Origin: Ahaetulla prasina
Taxonomy: Eukaryota > Chordata > Lepidosauria > Squamata > Colubridae
DNA length: 64,000 nucleotides
Direction: 5' to 3'
NCBI RefSeq assembly: GCF_028640845.1
Contig: NC_080548.1
Coordinates: forward strand, 18,783,321-18,847,320
The translations under genes were made by a program, and so were the position numbers. How positions within the stretch are numbered: position 1 is the stretch's first letter; each line of letters starts with the position of its first letter. This document shows, in pieces, positions 10,172-19,970 of the stretch. The notes beneath the pieces were generated by a model, which was not told where the DNA came from, searched no databases, and saw only the letters and a program-made list of their open reading frames with translations.

Positions 10172-10930
10172 GAACAAGGACCACCTCAAATGCCATTGCT
10201 CCTCTCTGTCAATGTTTCAAGGTCCTTTGCGTGACGATGCTGACTCTGAATCTCCTCTAGGAACAAGTTTCTCAGAACCGTAGAAGAACAAGAGAGCTGA
10301 TCCCTGGATTTTTTTTCTTGCACCAACTCCGATGATTCACTGAACCATAATCCTTAAGATCAAAGTTTTTTTTTTTTTTTTAGTGATCCCAAAGCATTTT
10401 TCCCCTCCTCACATCGCTCTGGCTTAATTAGCGTCTGTAATGTAACCCTAATAAACAGGCGGCGAAGTGCGAGGATTAAAACCGTGGGGGTGATTGATCT
10501 TTCTCCTGTGTTCTCGTTCCTACACAGCCATTGTGTAACGTGCATTTGATGTTTGCTTGGGTGTGCGCTGTCTTGGATCAAAGCAAAAAAAAAAAAAAAT
10601 GTCACAAGGGCTTCCAACGCGTCTGTGGTTGCCCGAGGTTTGGGACTTAATCAGCTTTCCTTCCAAAAAGCTAGTTTTCAGCTCTTCTAGTTATTATCTC
10701 CAATCTTTTGTGAGCTCATCAAACATTTTTTTTCTTTTTCTTGCATGCTCCTGGATGCTAGAAGAAACTGCTGAGACTCTGTGATTTATCATTAACTCCC
10801 TATTATGCCTGCGCAAACCTGTGGATGTGAGAAGAATATTGCAGGGAGGGGGGAGAGAAACAGAATCTGATAAAGGGAAAGGAACAGGATTCTCTGGTGT
10901 AGGGGAAGGAATGCCTTTCCCAGGGGCATG
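10172..10930. other. unassigned, about 760 bp
   Basis: No element termini or genes recognised. Poly-T at 10364-10381, poly-A at 10586-10598 and a T-rich patch near 10726-10740 are simple-sequence noise or old retroposon tails. Confidence 0.4.
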
Positions 10931-11315
10931 CAGTGAATCCTTGACTTACAGTCGTTCATTGATCGACTGTCTGAAATTACAACAGCGTTAAAAAAAAGTA
11001 ACTTATGACCAGAGGTGGGTTTCAGCAGGTTCTGACCAGTTCTGGAGAACCGGTAGCGGAAATTTTGAGTCGTTCGTAGAACTGGTAGTAAAAATTCTGA
11101 CTGGCCCTGCCCCCCATCTATTCTCTGCCTCCCAAATCCCAGCTGATCGGGAAGAAATGGGGATTTTGTAGTATCCTTCTCCTGCCACGCCCACCAAGCC
11201 ATGCCATGCCCACCAAGCCACACCCACAGAACCGGTAGTAAAATTTTTTGAATCTCACCACTGCTTATGACCAGTTCTCATCACAGGTCCCGTGATCAAA
11301 ATTTGGGAGAGGACT
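10931..11315 (+). mobile_element. Tigger-like MITE fragment split by a hAT MITE
   Basis: 'CAGTGAATCCTTGACTTACAG' at the left resembles the Tigger-like terminus. The body resumes after the insertion with 'cttatgaccagttctcatcacaggtcccgtgatc'. The break at 11010-11263 is an exact family A MITE. Confidence 0.65.
11010..11263 (+). mobile_element. hAT-type MITE (family A), exact TSD
   Basis: CAGAGGTGGGTTTCAGCAGG...AATCTCACCACTG with exact 8-bp TSDs CTTATGAC at 11002-11009 and 11264-11271. Family A core ('gaaccggtagcggaaattttgag', 'cacgcccaccaagccatgcc'). Nested in a Tigger-like fragment. Confidence 0.95.
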
Positions 11316-11412
11316 CTTGTGAGTACCTTGGACTGCAAGGAGATTAAATCCTAAAGGAAATGAATCCTGATTGTTCTTTGGAAGGGCAGATACGGAAGCT
11401 GAAGCTCAAATA

Positions 11413-12186
11413 CTGTACTTTTCGAAGCATAATACGCTCCGGAGTATAAAACGCACATTAGTTTTTGGGAAGGAAAAATAGAAAAAAAAATTCTGCCTCT
11501 GCCTACCAGCATCCGTCGGTATTCATCTGGCTAGCGTCCTTGCAGCAAACAGCAAACAGCCTGGTCAGCTTGTTATCGCAGCCTGACTTAGCATGAGCAG
11601 CTGATTGGCAGTTAAATCTGCCTCCCGGAATACCTCCAAGCTATTCCAGGCTGCGGGGATCGCCACAGCCCATCGCCACCTCCGCGCATCGCGTTTTTGG
11701 TCTCTATGTGTCGCATTTTTGGCCTCTGTGCATTGCATTTTTGGCTTCCATGCGTTGCGTTTTTGGTCTCCGCATGTTCCATTTTAGACCCGTTCCAGGC
11801 TTCCGGGATCCCCATAGCACATTGCCGCCAGTTGGTGCCTCTAAGTGTCGTGTTTTTGGCTTCTGTGCATCGTGTTTTTGGCTTCCATGTGTTATATTTT
11901 CAGCCTCCGTGCATCACATTTTCGGCCTCCGCATACCCCGTTTTTGGCCTCTGTGTCACGTTTTCGGCCAGTTCCAGGCAGCGGGGATTGTCAGCGTGGT
12001 GGTGATCCCTGCCGCCCAGAACCAGCCAAAAATGCGATGTGCAGAGGCCGAAACGGCCAAAGGGTGAGGGCTGGCAGGTGAGCGGGGATTCAGAAACATT
12101 CAGCAACATTCGCTGTATAAGATGCACAGACATTTCCATCCACTTTTAGGGAGGGGGGAAGTGCATCTTAGACTCAAAAAATACGG
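11413..12186. mobile_element. TIR DNA transposon remnant with 22-bp internal repeats
   Basis: The left end 'ctgtacttttcgaagcataatacgc' and right end 'gcatcttagactcaaaaaatacgg' are diverged inverted repeats (both give the outward reading CGTATTTTT...AAGATGC or a variant). Between them, 11685-11985 holds about ten copies of a roughly 22-bp unit of the type 'gcattgcatttttggcttcc'. No transposase. Superfamily not assigned. Overlapping Phe/Val/Ala-rich frames are repeat translations. Confidence 0.65.
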
Positions 12187-12214
12187 TAATTTGACTACCA
12201 AATGAGAAGAGAGG

Positions 12215-12736
12215 TGTTGTGTCTTGCCCGCCCTCAGAGCAGCTGGGGCCTTCTTACCTGCTCCCGAACACGGAGGAATGTATGCCTCCTGGCCCAAGTC
12301 CTGGCTCCATGCCCACACAAACTGCAGAAGAAGGAGCATCTCCCTGCCCCAGCCCTGACTCCATGCCCAGGCAAACGGAGCAGCTAGACCCCTCCCCCTC
12401 CTCCACAGCAGGTGAGCCTGAGGAGGGTTTACTCCCAACAACAGCTGATTGGAGTGACCCTCGCATCAGAAGATTGGAGAGGCGGAGGCAACAGAAGGAA
12501 GGGAGGGGCAGGCCTTAATGAGTGCTGAGTCATGGAGCCACACCCCATGGCCTATATAAAGGATCTACTTTCTGGCAGTCTCTGAGTCAGGCAAAAGTCA
12601 AACTTATCTTGCTGAAGTCACTTAATGGTCTCCTGCCTGCTCTGAGGACTTTGCTAGGACTTTGGGCAGAGCTGCAGAGGCAAGCCTGATTCGGATTTCC
12701 CTGACCCGGCCGTCAGCGGAGGAGTGGGACACGACA
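12215..12736 (+). mobile_element. solo LTR (522 bp), exact 5-bp TSD
   Basis: TGTTGTGTCTTGCCC...GTGGGACACGACA begins TG and ends CA with a 9-bp terminal inverted match. It is flanked by exact AGAGG duplications at 12210-12214 and 12737-12741. It is nearly identical to 54291-54809. An open frame runs from the 5' edge to a stop near 12516 and is Pro/Glu-rich, then Arg-rich ('RIRRLERRRQQ'). An AP-1 word and a TATA box follow. No gag, pol or env adjoins it, so it is a recombined solo LTR of an endogenous retroelement. Confidence 0.93.
12526..12561 (+). promoter_or_regulatory. LTR core promoter: AP-1 site and TATA box
   Basis: TGAGTCA at 12526-12532 is a consensus AP-1 site. TATATAAAG at 12553-12561 is a strong TATA box 20 bp further on. 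The same pair is kept in the sister LTR (54599-54605 and 54626-54634), and TGACTCA is kept in the minus-strand LTR at 40420-40426. Transcription would start around 12585; activity is not known. Confidence 0.75.
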
Positions 12737-12951
12737 AGAGGACTCATTGGGAAAGACCCCTGATGTTGGGGGAAAAAAAGAAGGCAAAGGAGAAGGGGAC
12801 GAGGTGGTGAGATAGGATGAGCTGGTTAGACATTGACAGAATGAACATGAATTTGGGAAAACTCCGGGAGACTATGGAAGACAGGAGTGCCTGGCGTGCT
12901 GTGGCCCATGGGCTCGCAAAGACACCACTTAGCGACTGAACACAACCACAA

Positions 12952-13205
12952 GGTATTTACGATGGTTGCAGCGTCTTGGAGTCACCCTTTGCAATTTTCT
13001 CAGCCTGCTTCCAACCAACAAAATCAATGGGGAAAGCCAGGTTTGCTTAACAACTACGTGAATCACTTAAATGACTGCTGTGATTCACTTCACAATCATG
13101 GGGGGGGGGGAAAAGGGTAAAATCAGGCGTAACTCACCGAACAATCACCTTGCTTAGCAATGGAAATCCTGGTTCCAGTGGTGTTCATAAGCCAAGGACA
13201 ATCCG
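12952..13205 (-). mobile_element. Tigger-like MITE, minus orientation
   Basis: Right-end complement of the family terminus ('gttcataagccaaggacaat' near 13182-13201). Internal 'gcttaacaactacgtgaatcact' and 'gatggttgcagcgtc' are the complements of family words. The left end is incomplete. It includes a G run at 13100-13109. Confidence 0.6.
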
Positions 13206-13596
13206 TGTGCCATTTTTTAAAAGCAGGGTTAATGGAACTGTTCTGTCCTGGCCAAGTTAGTGAAATCCAAATAGGCCTTTGACCTTCAAAAGCAACACTT
13301 TTGCATGAACAAATCCACCAAAAAACAGTGGCTAAAATTGTAGAGAAAGCGGATTTGGAGAAAGTGTTGTTTATACGTCAGAGAAAGAAACTTTGATTTG
13401 AACTGGAGTTATGTGGTGTTCGTTCTAGTATTATTGATAGTAAGAGAGAAGAGAGGAAAGAAGAAGAGGGAGGCTGTGGATTCGTCTTCTCTGGGGACTT
13501 TTAAGTGGAGGCTGAAGAGACATCTCTCAAGAAAGGCTGAATTGATTTTCCTGCCCACTGAAGAAAGGTGGATTAGATGACCTTTGTAGCCCCTTC

Positions 13597-13925
13597 TGTC
13601 AGGCATGAAAGATCAGGTCTACATGTGAAGGTCCAGTTAAACTGATTTATTGCTAAACAGACTATGCACAGGAATCTGTTCAACTAAAGGTTAGCACCTG
13701 TTAAGAATCAAATAAGGATCCATAGAATTCAAGGAGGGTTGGACTCAGTTTGCTTGTGGCTACATAACGATTCTAGGCTAGTCCCTCTTTTAACTCCCAC
13801 CTGAGGTTCTGCCACTCCTTCTCCTACACCAGGGGTCTCCAACCTTGGCAACTTTAAGACTTGTGGACTTCAACTTGAAGTCCACAAGTCTTAAAGTTGC
13901 CAAGGTTGGAGACCCCTGTCCTACA
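13597..13925 (-). mobile_element. solo LTR with nested MITE
   Basis: Plus-strand edges TGTCAGGCATG and ...TCCTACA, with 5-bp flanks ccttc (13592-13596) and ctttc (13926-13930) differing at one base. In sense (minus) orientation it would end ...CCTGACA like the LTRs at 36507-37298 and 39333-39895, and has AATAAA near 13646. The sequence around 13715-13750 matches the others' 'aattcaaggagggttggact'. Without the MITE it is about 232 bp, so internally deleted. Confidence 0.72.
13830..13918. mobile_element. short palindromic hAT-type MITE (family B), exact TSD
   Basis: 89 bp, CAGGGGTCTCC...GGAGACCCCTG, a near-perfect hairpin lacking the central part seen in other copies. Exact 8-bp TSDs TCCTACAC at 13822-13829 and 13919-13926. 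Innermost member of a three-level nest. Confidence 0.95.
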
Positions 13926-14151
13926 CTTTCTAACTCGAAAGTTCTATGAGTTTGTTATTAAAGACAGCATCACCGTTTGGTTGGTTATTACTGTGCCCAC
14001 TCCAACCAGTTAAGACGAACTGGCATCGACATGCCAGATGATGTTTTCCTTTTATATCTTGATTTATTAAGCTGGATCTGATCTGATAATTTATTAAAAT
14101 GAACAATTGAAATTAGTAATATTGGTATCTAAATGGTAACCCATATGCACG

Positions 14152-14190
14152 GTCACTAAGTGAACAGTTGTAAGTTGAGGAATACCTTTA
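14152..14190 (+). mobile_element. Tigger-like MITE end fragment
   Basis: 'cactaagtgaacagttgtaagttgaggaatacc' is the right terminus of the Tigger-like family with its body missing. Confidence 0.55.
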
Positions 14191-14587
14191 TAAAGTTCTT
14201 CTTAGCTTAGGGCTTGGTTACTTGAGGAATTGCCTATTTTCATGGGTGATTCAATCCTGCAACGTTGATGCACTCAAAGTTCCTTTGATAAAACCGCGAC
14301 CTTGATCAGGATACCGGAAGTTCACCTGCTCTATCACAGTGACTGCCCTCAGAGTTTCCTCTGAGATCTGGGTGGTCCCAATTTTGCTGGTGATACTTAA
14401 AATCCTCGCTTTTTGTTCAGGACCTTTGGTGAGGGTGAGTGAAACCCACTGGGCCTGTGTGGACTTGTTTCTTTTTTGTTGTTGTTCCTATTCGATTTGA
14501 GTCTCATCTTTTATTCTTCTCTCTCATATTTTTTTCAAAATTATTTTATTTTTGAGCCACCCAGTGTCATGGAACATCGAGTGATAC
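14191..14587. other. unassigned, about 400 bp
   Basis: No gene or element recognised between the MITE fragment and the CCT array. Confidence 0.4.
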
Positions 14588-14890
14588 ACAAATCATCTCC
14601 TCCTCCTCCTCTTCCTCCTCCTCCTCCTCCTCCTCTACATCCTTTTCCTTCCTCCTCCTCCTCCTCCTCCTCCTCCTCCTCCTCCTCCTCCTCCTCCTCC
14701 TCCTCCTCCTCCTCCTCCTCCTCCTCTCCTCCTCCTCTCCTCCTCCTCCTCCTCCTCTACATCCTTTTCCTTCCTTCCTCCTCCTCCTCCTCCTCCTCCT
14801 CCTCCTCCTCCTCCTCCTCCTCCTCCTCCTCCTTCTTTTCCTCCTCCTCCTCCTCCTCCTCCTCCATCACCACCACCACCACCACCACCT
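14588..14890 (+). repeat. (CCT)n trinucleotide array, about 300 bp, ending in (CAC)n
   Basis: Mostly perfect CCT units with a few interruptions. The 13-bp spacer 'tctacatcctttt' occurs twice (14634 and 14757), which shows a duplication of a larger array segment. It ends in about eight CAC/ACC units. The poly-Ser and poly-Leu frames are artefacts. Confidence 0.97.
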
Positions 14891-15386
14891 CCTCATTTTT
14901 GTCTCACCTGCTAATTGAATATAGTAAGGAAGTGACTAAGAGCAGTGCATCATTGTCCTTTCTTTCATCATATTGTTATCTCTCCATTAGTTTGCAGACT
15001 TCCGGGCTTCCTCTTTTTCATCAGATTCCAAGGGAAGCTTTCCTGCAGGAACCCCCCATGGGGATTTTTCATAACTGGGAAAGTTGGCAGGCAGCCATTT
15101 TGGTTTCCAAGGGATGGAAAAATACCTCACAGCAAAGGAATCCCCCACCTCTTTTTCTCCTCATTACCTCCGGCCACCATCAACTAGGCAGAAAAAAAAA
15201 CACCACTAGAGGATACTCGAAATGAATTCTTAAACCCACCATGTATAATATCCCCCCCGTCTCCAAAGCCTCTTTTGCAGCGAGACATTTCAAGACAGAT
15301 TTTTACACATCATCATCCTCTTGTTTATTTATCTGAAACATTTTTGCAGCCTCCAATCTTAAGCAAATAATTCTGGGCGGATAATA
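14891..15386. other. unassigned, about 500 bp
   Basis: No recognisable element. A frame runs through from the CCT array but has no domain that I can identify. Confidence 0.4.
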
Positions 15387-15744
15387 TAGGGAGTCCTTGA
15401 TATACGATTGGTCACTTAATCACTTATAGAAGATCCAGATTTGAAGTTTCAATGGTTGTCCTCCCAGGTCAGGTGACTGAACTTCAGACACTCGGCACTT
15501 GGGCCGTATTTACAACCGTTTGCAGCATCCCTTTGTCACGTGAACAGTTTTACAGCAAATTTGCTAAAAACTGGCATTTACTTCCAGTTTTCAGCAAAAC
15601 TGCAGCCATAGTGAACCATGAGTTTGCTTAATGACTGTGGCATTTGCTTAAAAATCACTACAATAAAGGTTTTAAAACAATCTTATTATGACCGTCACAA
15701 CTTGCAACCATTCTTCTTTGAAGTTTCAAGTCGAGAACTACCTG
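15387..15744 (+). mobile_element. Tigger-like MITE, both ends present
   Basis: TAGGGAGTCCTTGATATACG at the left and 'agtcgagaactacctg' at the right are imperfect inverted termini. TA flanks both sides (15385-15386 and 15745-15746), the mariner/Tigger target signature. Non-coding body of 358 bp with 'acttaatcacttat' and 'gcttaatgactgtggc' family words. Confidence 0.75.
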
Positions 15745-15900
15745 TAATGCAAACCAATATAAAGCAACCAAAAATACAATTAAAACCAAACATAATATAC
15801 ATAAGCTAAGGCGTCTCATGTAGCGCTCTAAATCTCCTGGTGCTCTCAGACTTAAGGGAAAAGCTACTTGGCTTTTATGTATTTTCAACAAGGCCAAAGA

Positions 15901-16338
15901 CAGGGGTGGAGCTGCTGGGGGTACTTAGGGGTTCGGGAGAACCTCTAGCTAAGATTCTGTGCAGTTCAGAGAACCCCCAAATCCCATTCCTGGCTGGCCC
16001 TGCCCACCTCGTCCTTCCCAGGAGTCCCCACATGGCCCATTTTGGATGCAGGTAAGTGCAGGGCGTGCACAGAGGCTCGGGGAGGGCAAAAAACGGGCCT
16101 ACTGGAAGTTCGGGAAGGCTGGAAACGGATCTGTTTCTGGCCTACAGAGGGCCTCTGGCATCTGGGGAGGCCGTTTTTGCCCTCCCAGAGGCTCGAGGAA
16201 AGCCTCCGGAGCCTGGGGAGGGCAAAAACGCCCCCCCACCATGGTGCAGGAGGCTGACCAGGCCACGCCCAGCATGACCACGTCCACCCAGCAACCAGAC
16301 AGAGAACCCCTTACTAAAATTTTTGAAGCCCACCCCTG
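15901..16338 (+). mobile_element. hAT-type MITE (family D)
   Basis: CAGGGGTGGAGCTGCTGGGG...AAGCCCACCCCTG with GC-rich core ('gaggccgtttttgccctccc', 'accatggtgcagg', 'agagaaccccttactaaaattttt'). A full sister lies at 55872-56295 and a 3' fragment at 51368-51438. The flanking 8-mers agree only partly here. Frames crossing it are non-coding. Confidence 0.85.
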
Positions 16339-17202
16339 GTCAAGACTATTCAGATTTCTGAGGGGAGGCAGTTCCACAATGCAGCTACCATAACAGAGGA
16401 GACACATCTCCTGGGGTTCTGCAGGATGGCACTGTTTCTCTGCAGAGACCTGGAGCATGCCAATCCTGCTGGATCTGGGATGGCAGAAACCTTAAGAGAC
16501 GGGCCATCCCACCCGGCAACTCATCACCATTCATTGCAGAACTAAAACCTCTGTGTCGATCCTGCAGCAGAGAAACAGCTTCTTAGCTGCTCTTAAAACA
16601 CTGATTGTGGGACATCAACATCGGGTCCATAAAACTGAGCTAGTAAAACTCTTCATCTGGGAAAGTTTAAAAGCTGTGCGATGAGGTTGGAATTGCAGGT
16701 TCTGAAGCTCTCCGTGTTGCAAAGATAACACATAGTCCACATATTAGGAGTCAGCTTTCTTTCTTTCTTTTTTTTTGTGAGGTGTAGTGACTCTGATCCC
16801 CCCCCCCCCAAAACACACACATTGAAGACATGTTTGATGGTGAGCTAGAATGCTTGGATGAACCTGAGTTACAGAAATCTACTCCAGTGCTCTCGTGCAG
16901 GTGTTCAGGAAACACTTTAAGGTCTTTCCTGTTTGGACAGGCCTGTAGAAATATTAAACAGGGTAGCCTTTTTCTTGTTAAATAGCCCAGTCTCAATCCC
17001 CTGTGGCAGATAATTTATTGCCACATGTGGAAGAAGAAAAATAATTCATCCTAGCAAAAGGAATGTTAATTGGGAGAGCAAAAGGGTTGGGATTTTAAAC
17101 ATAACGCAGAATATTTGGTTTCCGCTGAAGGTTTTCATGACTGGGCTTCCTCTCTGTCTTGGCCATATGTATGTAGAGGTAAATAGGTATATAAGCACAG
17201 GT
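16339..17202. other. unassigned, about 860 bp
   Basis: No gene recognised. 16360-16480 resembles a decayed LINE 3' region ('ggcagttccacaatgcagctacc') but I cannot place it. A C run lies at 16799-16809. Confidence 0.35.
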
Positions 17203-17210
17203 ATGCTAAT

Positions 17211-17447
17211 CAGTGGGGACATTCACATTTTCCCCTTACCGGTTCTGTGGGCGTGGCTTGGTGGTGGTGGGTTCTGTAACTGAGTGGGCATGGCTAACTC
17301 GATGTCACTCAGGCCCACTCAGTCACATGACCCCTCCCACCAAGCCACGCCCACAACCGGGGGCCAACCGGGGTGATTTTTACCGGTTCGGCAAACTGAT
17401 TCAAATCGTCCCTACCGGTTCGCCTGAACCGGTTGAATTTCACCCCG
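17211..17447. mobile_element. hAT-type MITE (family F), exact TSD
   Basis: CAGTGGGGACATTCAC...GAATTTCACCCCG with exact 8-bp TSDs ATGCTAAT at 17203-17210 and 17448-17455. The core includes 'accggttctgtgggcgtggc', linking it to family A by internal sequence. Confidence 0.9.
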
Positions 17448-17455
17448 ATGCTAAT

Positions 17456-18079
17456 TCTGAGCAAATCCCAAAGAGTCCATTTTGAAGTAAGCATTTTCAA
17501 AATATATCTCCCCGATTGCTAAAGAGTACATGGTTGTTTTTTGTTTTGTTTTTTGGGTTGTTTTGAGACTGGAGACATTACATATAAATAATTCAATGTC
17601 ACTCCGCACCAGTTGAGATGTTCTATCTATAAGCTCTTAATTGAGCTCTCCGACTAAAGCGACCGAGCGGTTATCTTGTTTCACGTCTTTATGTTACAGC
17701 TTCCATGACATCACAGAGGGAGGAATGTTTCCGTGCATGTTCCTGAGGTCAGATAATGTGCAAAAAGTCAGAATGTCGAAATGTAGCACTTGTCAGTAGT
17801 TTTAGGAAGAGCCGCTTGCCTGAAGTATGCTTAACATGAATTTCCCCAGATAACTCATGGCAACAAGTAAAGTCCCATTCTTCAGAGATGGGATTAATTT
17901 CATAACATCCTGTATACTTAATGTCAAAACCAGATCTGCTTCCTATCTGTACGGAGAGAGTTGCTTGCATGCAAGCTGCCATCGAAAACTCTGAGGATGG
18001 CTTGTTGTTACCAAGATTCTGACTTAGTCTAAACATGGAAATAATATCATCGCTGAGCAACGCTTCTCACCATCAGCGA
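17456..18079. other. unassigned, about 620 bp
   Basis: Contains a 103-codon minus-strand frame (17749-18060) with no domain that I recognise and no splice or promoter context. I treat it as chance. The TTTTG-rich patch at 17535-17562 is low complexity. Confidence 0.35.
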
Positions 18080-18172
18080 TTTTAAGGTGTGTGGAGGTCA
18101 ACTCCTGAAATTGCTGGCTTGAGGAATTCTGGGATTTGAAGTCCACGCATCTTCAAGTCGCTGAGGTTGAGA
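18080..18172. mobile_element. palindromic hAT-like relic (family K)
   Basis: 'tgtggaggtcaactcctgaa' and 'ttctgggatttgaagtccac' are the two arms of a degenerate hairpin, ending 'cgctgaggttgagaag'. Confidence 0.6.
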
Positions 18173-18450
18173 AGCAGGAAAAATGGGGTGAACTTGCCGT
18201 ACATTTAGAGTTGGGCGGGGTAGTAGTCAGGTACACTAGCAAAGTCTAATTTGGAGCTGCAAAAAAAGGGAGAAGGAAGAAGAGGAAAGAGAGAAGTTGC
18301 TTGACCGTGATATGGTCTCTTGCACAAAACAAGGATACTATTTGGTGAGAGAAGTAGAATGAATAGAGCATGATAGCTTGACTCGAAACATTGATCCTGG
18401 AATATTAGCCCCTCAACAAAATCTGAAAGTGAGGATTTTGGAGGTTAAGG

Positions 18451-18704
18451 CAAGAGTGAAATCCAGCAGGTTCTGGCAGGTTCTGGAGAACCGGTAGTGG
18501 AAATTTTGAGTAGTTCGGAGAACCGGCAAATACCACCTCTGCTGACCCCAGAGTGGGGTGGGAATGGAGATTTTGCAGTATCCTTTCCCTGCCATGCCCA
18601 CCAAACCAAACCAAACCAAACCAAACCACACCCACCAAACCACACCATGCCCCCAAGCCACACCCACAGAACCGGTAGTAAAATTTTTTTGGATTTCACC
18701 CCTG
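18451..18704 (+). mobile_element. hAT-type MITE (family A), exact TSD
   Basis: CAAGAGTGAAATCC...GGATTTCACCCCTG with exact 8-bp TSDs GGTTAAGG at 18443-18450 and 18705-18712. The core has a (CCAAA)n run at 18600-18626. Confidence 0.95.
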
Positions 18705-18849
18705 GGTTAAGGAATGCCTACTTGGAGACCTCTGGACCAACCTTCTCCAACTTGGGATTCTTCCAAAGCTATTGACCTGGGAAATCCTGAGAATGAACAC
18801 TGATGATGTTCGACCATCGTGTTCGAAGAGGACCTTGACATCTAACAAG

Positions 18850-19580
18850 TTGTGGGCTGTCCACGGTGTGTCCGCAAGTGGCTGCTAAAGCCTATACGGG
18901 CACGAAATGTTCTGCCACATGTCGGGCAGACATGTGTGGGCACCACTGTTGCAGCATTTGCAGCTCTGACTTTGCGGAGTGCTCACTTCCCTTGTGCTAT
19001 GGTTGTTCTTCTGTCTTCAAACATCTGGCAGCCTTGGTGGATCAACGTGCGCCATGTCGATCGATCTTGTGCCAGGGTTTCCCAGGAGGTGGTGTCGATA
19101 TCCAGGGACTTGAAGGAGGCTTACAATGTGTCTTTGTATCGCTTCCTTTGTCTCCCGTGTGATCATGTTCCTTGAGACAGCACACCGTAGAGGAGCTGTT
19201 TAGGGATGCAGTGGTCTGGCACCCTTGCAACATGGCCTGGCCAGTGTGCCTGGGCTTTCATCAAGAGCTGCAGTGGCACATTGGGTAGAGTGCAGTACTG
19301 TAGGCTACTTCTGCTCATCACCGGCTGCCAGCAGTTTGGCAGATCGAATCTCACCAGGCTCAAGGTTGACTCAGCCTTCCATCCTTCCGAGGTGGGTCAA
19401 ATGAGGACCCAGATTGTTGGTGGGTGATAGGCTGACTATGTAAACCGCTTAGAGAGAGTATATAAGTGCTACTGCTATCATTAGGGTGTGAACTGATGGC
19501 AGGCCTGCTTTGGAGAGGACTTCTGTGTCTAGCACCTTGTCTTGCCACCGGATCCCCAGAGTATGAAGGACAGAGTGTGA
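18850..19580 (-). mobile_element. non-LTR retrotransposon C-terminus with C2H2 finger, split by a SINE
   Basis: Minus strand, two pieces (18850-19263 and 19481-19580). Reading 5' to 3' it gives an 'IRWQDKVLDTEVLSKAG'-type segment, then after the SINE 'HWPGHVARVPDHCIPKQLL' and the 'K.D.R...WR' region, and finally a C-terminal C2H2 finger CPTCGRTFRARIGF..H..TH (C-x2-C-x12-H-x3-H) near 18868-18936 with a stop just after. This architecture is a LINE ORF C-terminus; I do not assign the clade. Frames are interrupted, so it is a relic. Confidence 0.75.
19265..19480 (+). mobile_element. tRNA/L2 SINE (SINE2 group) inside LINE
   Basis: Head 'cagtggcacattgggtagagtgcag', B-box-like 'agatcgaatctc', body 'caaggttgactcagccttcc' and tail ending 'gtgctactgctatc'. 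The flanks gctttcatca/gctatcatta form a plausible TSD. It interrupts the LINE ORF relic. Confidence 0.88.
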
Positions 19581-19599
19581 TCCAACTCTCTATGATCCA

Positions 19600-19757
19600 A
19601 CCCTATGACTATCATTAAGTGTTGTAAGTGTTGTACCTTGACGAAGGTATCTTTTCTTTTATGTACACTGAGAGCATATGCACCAAGACAAATTCCTTGT
19701 GTGTCCAATCACACCTGGCCAATAAAAAATTCTACTCTATTCTATTCTATTTTCAGA
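19600..19757 (+). mobile_element. LINE 3' tail (snake CR1/L3-like) with (TTCTA)n
   Basis: 'gcaccaagacaaattccttg', 'gtccaatcacac.tggccaataaa' and then four TTCTA-type pentamers. It is the sense counterpart of the minus-strand copy at 347-520. Only the last ~150 bp are present. Confidence 0.75.
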
Positions 19758-19819
19758 AATCCTCAGAGTGTGAAGGACAGAGAGTGAACACTGGAGGTTT
19801 GGGGAAAGCTTTAACAGTA

Positions 19820-19968
19820 AACTGAGTTGGAAGGTCAGTTGGAGGTCATGTAGTCCAGCCCCCTGCTCATGCAGGAGGCCTGTACTAGGGATTCGAACCA
19901 CTGAATTGCCGACCTTTCTGATCGACAAACTCAGTGTCTTAGCCACTGAGCCATCTAGTCAAGCTACT
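19820..19968 (-). mobile_element. tRNA-CR1 chimeric SINE (SINE3 group)
   Basis: On the minus strand the tRNA-like head (TGGCTCAGTGGCTAAGACAC, 'ggttcgaatccctagta') is joined to a CR1 3' tail ('ggctggactacatgacctcca'). Same structure at 21580-21730 and 49360-49512. The head resembles that of Sauria SINE, but the tail belongs to a different LINE. Confidence 0.82.
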
Positions 19969-19970
19969 CT

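Larger units (their letters stand above)
13400..13960 (+). mobile_element. CR1 3' end interrupted by an LTR
   Basis: 13470-13596 carries the CR1 3' UTR words 'gacttttaagtggaggctgaagagacatct' and 'gattagatgacctttgtagcccc'. The expected continuation 'ttc(c)aactc...ttctatgag' appears only at 13926-13950, after an inserted LTR. Old copy; no ORF. Confidence 0.75.

Noticed and set aside
14476..15225. 249-codon frame with poly-Ser
   Set aside because: Driven by the (CCT)n array; the C-terminal part has no domain and there is no gene context.
17749..18060. 103-codon minus-strand frame in unique sequence
   Set aside because: No recognisable motif, promoter or splice site; length is within the range of chance.
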